From NCBI GenBank assembly GCA_964035545.1, contig OZ037767.1:29931628-29995627 (forward strand): a stretch of DNA of 64,000 bases, written 5' to 3'. Of this stretch, positions 50,901 through 64,000 are shown in pieces. The notes beneath the pieces are model-generated. The model was given only the letters and a program-made list of their open reading frames with translations. It was not told the origin of the DNA and did no database searches. Every line of letters begins with the position of its first letter. Positions within the stretch are counted from its first letter, which is position 1. A program made the position numbers and the translations under genes. This stretch comes from Bugula neritina (Eukaryota; Bryozoa; Gymnolaemata; Cheilostomatida; Bugulidae).

Positions 50901-53420
50901 CAGGGGAGGGAAGGAAGGGAGGGAGGCTAGCGATGCTTCCCTGCTTTACTTTTCACACTATGATCAATTCTGAATGAATTTATGGAATTAATGCAAAATA
51001 TTATTAATAAATTATTCTCATAATTTTGCTAATAATCTTACATATGAGCCCAGAGTGTTAATATAAGCTAACTGAAATGGTAACGAAAAGATGTCAATTA
51101 TTATATTATTCTTTGTTTAGCTACATCTCCGCCCTTTGCACCTTTGTAAAATAATGTTGATACATATCTGAGTGTTGACTGAAAAAAGTTGTGACTAAAA
51201 ATTCTGAATTAAAGCAGCTGTCCAGGGTGTGTCTAACAGACATATGACCATTTGACTTTCAAATACAATAATAATATTTATTTATGACTATTGATATTCA
51301 AATTGTGAGTCATTTGATATATTATACGAAATATGTCAGGTCTCAATATTTTAAAAATAATATGAGAAAGCTTTGTAAGTATTCCCGGTCAGAAAATAGC
51401 ATTCCAATGACATTTTCTTGACTAGATTTCATTAAAATTGAATTATTGTGAACTCAAAAAGAGATTGAACTGTTCTTAAAGCTGGTATTGAAGACTCGAC
51501 TCGAAAGAATGTATAAAACAAACATCTAAAAATAGTTTATATAAAACTGCATTGCTAAAAATATATAATTTATCTGGGGGTGTCAAGTCAAATGAGTTTT
51601 TGATGATTTTTAAAAGGAAAGATAGATTAATGGACTTGTAGGTCTAGACAAGTGGGGTGAAATGTTTGTAACTGTGGACAGTGGGTGGAATAATTCTAAC
51701 AGCTACAATTAGTTTATAAATGTTTTATCTAAACAGTACATAAAACAATTTCTAACAATATTTATAAAAAATACAATTTTCTGGCTAGAATTTAGTTAAA
51801 CAGCCTATGGCCCTCACAAATGATAACTAGTGCTAAGGGGGCTACACTGATAAGCCCAGTATTGTAATAATATGTTTGCTTTGGAATCAAAGCGAACACA
51901 AGAATATAAAGTTATTTTTTATTGTGTCAAGAATATTGGTTTTGATACATATTGATTTGAAAATCTTGCAAGAAAATTGTTACAAGAACACTAGAACAGA
52001 GATAGTCGCTTATGAAATCTCAGAACTTCAATCTGTTTAGTCAAGCCAGCAATATTCTAATAGATTTGCAAAGTCATTGGTTTTTATTATAAAATAACAA
52101 CTTTGCTTGTTTCAGACTGGACCTCTAAATGTATATCTAACTATTAGAGGGAACTCTAGTATTGTGAATGCTACGGCAGCACTTGAGCCAGACATGTCTG
52201 CTTATGATGTAATTAAGGCAGCAGAGTTGGATTATTCTTTTAGACACCCAAGTCTTAGCAACCCCTTTAGGTAAGTATTATACTTACTTACTTACTGTTT
52301 GCTCACTTACTTACTTAATCACTTACTTATTTATTCTAAAACACAGTGACCAAATATTTTTAGAAGTACAATGCTATACTTCATCAACCATTGCCGGAGG
52401 TTTCTATTAGCTATGCACAAATCATTGAAATAAGTTTATAGCTTTTGTAATATCCTAATTTTTGAATGAGTGCCAAGTAATATGTGTTTTAATTAACCAA
52501 TATTGTCTGCTTCTTTCCACAGTGCCTCTTTGAGAGTATCTAATGTTGACGGCCAGCGTTGTGCGACTATAAGGCAGCTAGGAGATGAGAGTGGAATATG
52601 GAACGTTGAGATTATAGACCAAAATGAAGAGGTATTATTCTACATATAGTTATGTAACCAGCATTTAGGATAAAAAGTATCAACTATTTCAGTGAGAGAC
52701 AGAATTGTTGTGTAAGAAACTCAAAAATTTGAAGCTTAACTGAAATATTTTGCATAGAAGAAAGGAATTAAGTGGAAACGGAGTGTTATTTACTCGTAGT
52801 TGTAGGTGTGATTATAAAAAGACTAACTAGACTAAGAGACTAATCAATTATAAGATGTGAGGCCTGAGTAAAGTGACACTGAATCTAGGAACTGTTTGTA
52901 GAGAATTTTTGAGGATTTCTGTCACATATTCTGCCATCTGACACCCCCATGACACCCCTTTGACACCAACTATTCTAGGGCTCTGAAATATAGGCAGCTG
53001 TAATAGCTTAGCAATTTACTTGGTATTAAAATTTCAAAACACAACTCACAACACCGCAATCTTTGTGGGAATGATAGGCATTAAGTTATGACAAGAGGGT
53101 AATTTCTAGTTTACTTCTTAAAAAATGACACATTCAATGCCTGAATGGATAAAAGAAGGATTAAATATCCGTATTTTTAATAAAAATGACAATAAAGTTA
53201 CAGGTGTGGAAAGGTTTATATAGCTTATTACAAATTAATAACTGTGAACTTTCGTATGTGAAAAAAGATTTCTGGAACAGTTGTGGAGTTGAGAAATGTT
53301 TATGTTGTTAACCTGCCTGTGTTTGTATTGCAGACTAAACACAATAGCCTGTGCATCCCTAGGCGGTACCACCTGCCTATGAGGGCTGGATATCACATGA
53401 CTATTTCGAGAGTATTGTGA
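47983..53420 (+). CDS. Small secreted protein with transcobalamin-like C-terminal (DUF4430-like) domain
   Basis: Coding exons 47983-48168, 50078-50152, 52116-52270, 52523-52631, 53334-53420 give 203 aa; an upstream non-coding exon is likely. Residues 1-20 are a signal peptide (MNLLNLCVFTILWVMVDSAA). RNKR at 35-38 is a furin-type site, so a pro-segment is probably removed. Residues about 88-203 have the order seen in the beta-rich C-terminal domain of intrinsic factor/transcobalamin: a strand LNVYLTIRG, two sequons (N100-SS, N105-AT), a helix AYDVIKAAEL, strand SLRVSNVDG, GIWNVEII, and a last strand YHMTISRV. Two cysteines (152, 182) may pair. The large alpha-barrel of cobalamin carriers is absent. 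The domain call is from pattern only; function, including any cobalamin binding, is unknown. A prohormone-like role is the alternative. Confidence 0.72.
48169..50077 (+). other. Intron of the secreted-protein gene
   Basis: About 1.9 kb of AT-rich sequence with the microsatellite at 49000. I see no nested gene. Confidence 0.6.
49000..49055. repeat. TGTC/TGTA microsatellite
   Basis: Interrupted repeats of TGTCTGTATG and TGTGTGTC in intron 1 of the coding part of the secreted-protein gene. Confidence 0.85.
50153..52115 (+). other. Intron of the secreted-protein gene with a GC-richer patch
   Basis: About 2 kb. The 50430-50730 part is less AT-rich than its surroundings (for example CCAGCCCCAGCTACAGGC) and could be an old mobile-element remnant. 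Around 50900 is a purine run, GGGGAGGGAAGGAAGGGAGG. No exon supported. Confidence 0.5.
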
Positions 53421-53885
53421 ACAGCTGCTGCTGCTGTTACAATAGCGGATGGCAGGGTGGTGATGCAAACAGCCACATAGCCTTTCAATTCACACAGCAG
53501 TATTACAGTCAATCAGCAACCATTACGTCACCATTTACTTTCATCTATTGTAACGAAAGGTCAATCAAACCTGTGCTGATCAACTTAGGGCGGGGCTAAC
53601 TTGTCGAACCGACTGTTTCAAAAGGCCGTTGGTTAGACTAAACTGTTTGAACAGACAACTCTTTGTATATACATACTATTTATTTGATAAGTATTGTTAG
53701 TCTTTTCACATAATCATTATAATTATGTGCATACTATCACGAACTCTCTGTAATCACACAATCTCTACATTTAACTGATAATTGTGTTTATTTATTATTG
53801 TTATTTTCCTTGTTTATGATATATTTATTTTGTTACTGTATACCAGTTAAGTAGTTGATTACTATTTCTCAAAGGTGTTGCTTTC

Positions 53886-53891
53886 AATAAA
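53886..53891 (+). promoter_or_regulatory. Probable polyadenylation signal of the secreted-protein gene
   Basis: AATAAA 466 bp after the stop codon, followed within 35 bp by a T-rich stretch (GATCTTTTTAATTT). Confidence 0.55.
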
Positions 53892-56800
53892 TCAGATTTA
53901 TGGAAGATTAGATCTTTTTAATTTATTGTAAAATTATACTCATTATTATGGTCATAGAACATTCTTGGGCTCATTTAGATGTTTGCAAACCAGTGAACCC
54001 CTTTTCTAATTTTAATAAATATTTCTGAGATTTAATTAAGTCCAGACTTTTGTGGTAGCCTCAGATTTTCACCCTTGTCAAAGATGACCAGATCTGGTGC
54101 ATAAACTAATTAGTCTGGGAGATTGGAAAGTGTCACAACTCTGCAATTTCCTGTCTAAATTAGATTAGATTGAATTATATACTCTCTACAAAGACTCTAT
54201 CGCAAAGAATAATGTTAAATCACCTGCTTGAATTCAAATGTGGCATGACTAGCAGTTAAAATACCATATATATTTTAGCTTTAGTTCTACCATGCATAGG
54301 CAGGTGTGATGCTTTGTTAGCTTTCAAATTGTTTACTAGCTAAATATTAATCTATTACCATCAACAGTATTTGTAAACATCAAAAGATAAACAAAATATG
54401 ATAATGATTTATTAGCTCACTCATCTGAAAACAGCCGGCACATGTAACAGACAGACTTCTAAGTTGTCCAGAAATAAACAAATAAAATGGACCACATCTT
54501 ACTGGTTTTCTGTTCAGGAAAAAGCTTTGCTTTAAAATTTAAAATCAAATTCAAAAGCTCAAATTAGGTTAAAGTTCACATTTTTGCACTGAAGATACTT
54601 GGTTTGCTTTAAACCATGTTCAACTGTGTTAAAAGAGTTCTAGTCAAAATGAGTTGAACTTCAACAGTAAAACTGCCTTAGTTAGAGACAGTAAAATAGT
54701 CTTTTATGGGCAAAAACTTTAAATCCAATATTTTTTGTCACACATAACTTTTTTCACAAAACTTGATGTTACATAATGCTGTTATAGAGCATCATACACA
54801 CCCATCACACACAAGAAGGAATATTAAGAAAATATCTAATTTTAGAATTTATTTTATATGAATGCTTGCTGAGAACATTTTTTCATTGCTGCATCATTAC
54901 AAATCATCTCAATTTTTATGCTGCCTAAATCTGTGTGAAACTGCCCTGTTTAAGTGCAGTGTATAGGGTGTACACATAGTATAGGGTGTACTCACCCCTG
55001 TTGGGAGGAGCTATGTCTATGGGTGGGCACTGAATACAATCTTTAATTGTTTTATTTATACTTTACACACTACACATGTGTGACACATGTCACAGCTGCT
55101 ACACATATGACATGTGTGACACGTGTGACATGTGTAGCAGGTAACCTGAGCCTAAACTATATATACAGGGTGTGTAGCCGTTATAAGTTCATGTCAAGGT
55201 CAATACATAGTTAGGGCGGCACAGTCTCGGGAAGTTTAAATACCACCAAGTAGTTTCTGTTCCCATACTCTGCTTGAGTATCATGACTTAGGGCGGGCGT
55301 AAGAACTCTGAGAAAGTTTTAGCTTGTTACTGTAAATATACTGAGAATAATAGCAACAGTTAACGTCATCACTTCTTTTTTGCAAATATTATATATTTCT
55401 ACCTACTAGCTTCATTAGAATCATATTGGCATTTTATATAAGATTTGATGTCATAAAATATACTATATCATATAGCAAATATCTACAAGTTTTCTAAGTT
55501 AAACAAATTTTGCCACATTTAAGAGCCATGCATTTTTCGTCAGCTGCAGGGGCACTTTAGCCAGAGTCTCTTTATATAACTGAAAAGCAGCGGAAGCTGT
55601 AATTGGATTTGGCCATGAATTATTTAATAGCAGTATTTGATGAAGCACCACCAGCTGTAAGGCTGGGAAGGTAAGAGATAGATTTATCAATGAGTAGCCA
55701 TATAACTGTCAAATAATAGCTGCATAAATAGTCCGGCAATTACCATTTAGATGTGTAATCTTGCTCTACATCCTTGTAGGTCTACAGTGGAAATCCTTTT
55801 GAATTGGTAATAATAGAACATAAATATAACTTTAACTTCAATATGCTACCATATATTCCAAAATATGTAATCAGTGGTCTCAAAGGGCCATTTAAGCCAC
55901 AATAAATTGCCATGTTTATGTAATTTATCTAATTTATTATCCTGTTATTGTATGTGTGCATGTACTTCAACAAAGAATTGGACTGCAAGTTATAAGAGGA
56001 GTGTCCCTAACTTCCACATCAGCATGGCTGAGGCTCAGAATGATGTCATTGCAATGTATATATAAACTGTATGTTAGTTAAGGGTTGCCATGTGATGAAA
56101 GTTGTAATATCAGTTTGTAGGCCTGAATTCGTATTATAGTTTCTTCTTGATACAGCTAGATAGTCCAACCGTTTGACGTTTGAAACGTTGAAACCAGAAT
56201 GATGATGAAATGTGCCCTGAGAATGATTCCAATACAATTAAGTAAAATACTTTAGGGTTGAAGATGAAAAAGAGACAAATTGCTGTGGCTATAATTTCTA
56301 CAGCCATGCTGCAAAAACCTAATTGGTTCTAATTGATTATAATTTACATTTTAAAATGTTTTTCTAAGCACATTATTAGACCAGTGCTGCAACAGCAACT
56401 GTTGTTTATATAAAGATATTAAATTGAGTTAAAATAAAATGACTGCTAGTAATTTATACTTGCAGGCTTATAGTTTACATGTGTGTATTTCTATTTTGGT
56501 GGTAATATGGGAAATAGCGTCATGATTTCAAAATTTTGCAGTAGGCTTGTAAAAATTGAGAACTCATGTCAACGTGATTTTTGAGGTCGTTGCTCCTATG
56601 TTTCCTCACGGAAACAGTCAATAACCTTATAGTAGAACCAACCAGCATTAAGTTTATCACATAGAATGACGTGAAGCAAGCAAAAAACGAGTTATTTTTC
56701 AAGATTAAAACTTTAATTTAGATCAGCTAACAAATGCCGTATCGACTTATGTACTACCTACTGAGCATGAAAAAGTAAAAAATAACTAAACAGTAGGCAC

Positions 56801-58734
56801 TTGAGGGTTGTCAGATACTGAAATTACTTTCCTGTTCACAGAAATAAACTTCTTTCTGAAAATCTGCTGACTTTCGTGAAGATCTTGAAACTACATCATA
56901 TAATATACAGTTTCCATATTTCAACAGAGTTAACAGAATCTTTCATATAGCTGGCATTATATTCTTAGACCAACGAAGGCCAATAAAACAATTTTAGTCC
57001 ATATATTTGGATGTTGATGCTGTGATTGCAAAATATCTCTATAGTAGTCATAAATTTGTTGCAATCTCGAAATAATATGGCTACTCGTTTTAAATGCAAA
57101 AACCACAAAATCTCTTTCCGATGTACGTTCACTAGTAGAGAAGCTTTTTTTAAATAATCAAAACACAAGGTTCTAGGGGAAAAATGCCTTACAAGCTGTA
57201 AACACATGCACCATTTGTTTAACTCTCTCAAAACAGTTCTAGAGAGACTCCTTGTCTTGCTAACATTTGGCATGTTGTATAAAGTAAGCAAGAATCTCAT
57301 AGAATATTCTATAAAAAGAACTAACAAAATAAAATCATAATGAAACTACTTTTCACTATGCTTTTAGCAAAGACGTATTTAGTTTTGGAAGAAAACAAAA
57401 ATTTCTCAACTCTGCATGACTAACGGATCATTTTCCACAACAGGAAATGGAAATTTGTGTCATCTTTTTATCAATAACAAGTCAGCAGAATAGAATGATA
57501 TTCCAGATACAAACTATGATTAGTAAAACTTGAGTCCTAATTATGATTTCATTTCCAGCAAGTATATAGAAAAACCTGTGAGAGTTTTTCTGAAATTATA
57601 ATGAAATTTACATGCTTTGTTTTGCAGTAAATTAACTGCTGCACTCAAATATTACAAGTAAGCTAATATACAGCTTATGTTTAATAAGAAGGTGATGTGG
57701 AGCATCATTAGACTTGTATTATAAAACTACGAATTCTATGTATCATTATTTTTTTTGTATTTGTGAAAAGAAGACTCAATTAGTTCATGTGAACCCTAAT
57801 TCTACTTACACCACACAGATGTCACAGCCAATAGATCTTGATCAGCCATGTGCAACCAGACAGTATATCCCAATTATATTTGTTTAACAATATTAATATT
57901 AGACTAATCTCCATTGCTGGAATATTTAATAACTGGTGGACATAAATATATTTGTTAGTTGAATTATCAACTAGGTATTTGCCATATTCTAGTAACCCCA
58001 GACCTGACAAAAAAGGTAGTCAAATGTTATGCAAGTGGAACCAGTTTTCAAAGCTTGTAATGTAACAGCAAATGTGTTGCCAAGTGCAGTCAGTCTTATA
58101 AAACTGGAGTTGTGCGCTCACTTTATGTCATATCCCATGCATTCACTAGAAGCTGTATGGTTTTTATTGAGCTGCCTTTTAGGCAATTCCAACTTGTGAA
58201 GTTCGTATTTATAGAACTTTCGCTAATTTAGTAAATTGCAGTGAACTCTTTTACAAATTATTTATAATGACAGTTTAACTATTCAGTCTTTTGCTTTTAG
58301 CTGCTACACTTGTTTGCTATGTTAAGAATTTGACTAGAGGTTAAGCTTGCAAGCTCATGTCCGATCCAACTAACATACTAATAAGCAGACAACTCTAAAT
58401 GCAATCTAAGAATTGCAGTCAGACTAAAGCAGACGTACTGCTCTAAGTGTTGCCACATAAACACATTAACTCAGTGATGGATTGGCATGAATTAGCAGGT
58501 GATTAACACGAATTAGCAGAGATTAGTATGAATGAAAACATGATAGGAATGAACATTATCATTACAGTTTTATTATATTTATAGCAATAGAGTTCATAAG
58601 CTTGTAGGAGGAAACATCTTATCAGACCTTTAATATGTAAAATATATTATATATCATGAACACAACAGATCTACATTATTCGTGATATATATTCATTGAT
58701 AATAAAAGCAAAAAGATAAGCACAAATACCAGAC
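53892..58734. other. AT-rich spacer between convergent genes
   Basis: About 4.8 kb between the secreted-protein gene and URB1. I see no exon I can support. At 55065-55140 is a cluster of ACACATGTG-type words inside an inverted repeat. A 120-codon minus-strand open frame at 56965-57327 has no recognisable features. Confidence 0.55.
55068..55141. repeat. Inverted-repeat cluster of CACATGTG/CACGTG words
   Basis: CTGCTACACAT near 55096 is mirrored by ATGTGTAGCAG ending near 55140. In and around it are CACATGTG, ACATGTGTGACA and GACACGTGTGACATG. The E-box core CANNTG occurs several times. Confidence 0.65.
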
Positions 58735-58740
58735 TTTATT
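58735..58740 (-). promoter_or_regulatory. Probable URB1 polyadenylation signal
   Basis: AATAAA on the minus strand, 78 bp after the URB1 stop codon. Confidence 0.6.
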
Positions 58741-58818
58741 GCAAAGAAAATATTGCACTTGTACAGGATGTTAGAAGTTAAACTGAAAAAATACAATATT
58801 TACAAACTAGTTATTAGG

Positions 58819-63981
<5,163 letters not shown>

Positions 63982-64000
63982 CTGAGAAATTAGACTGGGA

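Noticed and set aside
53417-53599. A separate 60-codon reading frame after the secreted-protein stop
   Set aside because: It overlaps the last exon in a different frame; the in-phase splice to 53334 gives a conserved-looking strand and a stop at 53420.
56965-57327. 120-codon minus-strand open frame as a gene
   Set aside because: No domain, no splice-linked neighbours, composition of AT-rich DNA; such a length can occur by chance in this background.

Overview
The window is nuclear DNA from an invertebrate animal with introns. It is visibly AT-rich, every intron I could place is GT-AG, and the genes are small-exon metazoan genes separated by AT-rich, repeat-bearing spacers. A ciliary protein (CEP162), a mucin-like C-type lectin receptor, a canonical animal tRNA-Gly(GCC) and LINE and tRNA-derived SINE-like debris all fit an invertebrate metazoan. 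A spiralian (mollusc- or annelid-like) source is my guess and cannot be proven from the sequence. Because exons are short, I rebuilt the genes by joining exons whose splice sites and reading phases agree.

Layout: (1) 31-10946 (+), the 3' part (17 exons, about 994 codons) of CEP162, a centriole/transition-zone coiled-coil protein, with a sense-strand tRNA-Gly(GCC) in one intron. (2) 14278-23109 (+), a complete ten-exon type I membrane receptor of 597 aa: signal peptide, C-type lectin domain, Thr-rich stalk, one membrane helix and a long tyrosine-motif tail. (3) 24779-25966 (+), a HINT2-like mitochondrial histidine-triad hydrolase, and 26776-29495 (-), a PUSL1-like pseudouridine synthase, arranged tail to tail. 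(4) 31609-36007 (+), RER1, a Golgi-to-ER retrieval receptor, head to head with PUSL1. (5) 36008-47340, a gene-poor spacer with LINE 3' fragments, SINE-like pieces and an inverted pair of an unnamed dispersed repeat. (6) 47983-53420 (+), a 203-aa secreted protein with a furin-type site and a fold reminiscent of the transcobalamin-like C-terminal domain (DUF4430). (7) 58819-63981 (-), the last nine exons of URB1, a nucleolar ribosome-biogenesis scaffold, continuing beyond the window.

The genes do not form one pathway; this is ordinary metazoan gene order. The most unusual feature is the repeats. Almost every gene has minisatellites (20-48 bp units) in its introns, many lying against exons. In at least five cases the repeat unit includes the splice site and exon edge, so the same donor or acceptor is present in 2 to 23 tandem copies: CEP162 donor at 2385, CEP162 acceptors at 7560 and 8531, RER1 acceptor at 32502 and URB1 acceptor at 62117. 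Some extra acceptors would add in-frame peptide and others would frameshift or stop, which makes testable splicing predictions. A near-perfect (GGGA)n/(GA)n tract of about 0.87 kb fills half of the last URB1 intron.
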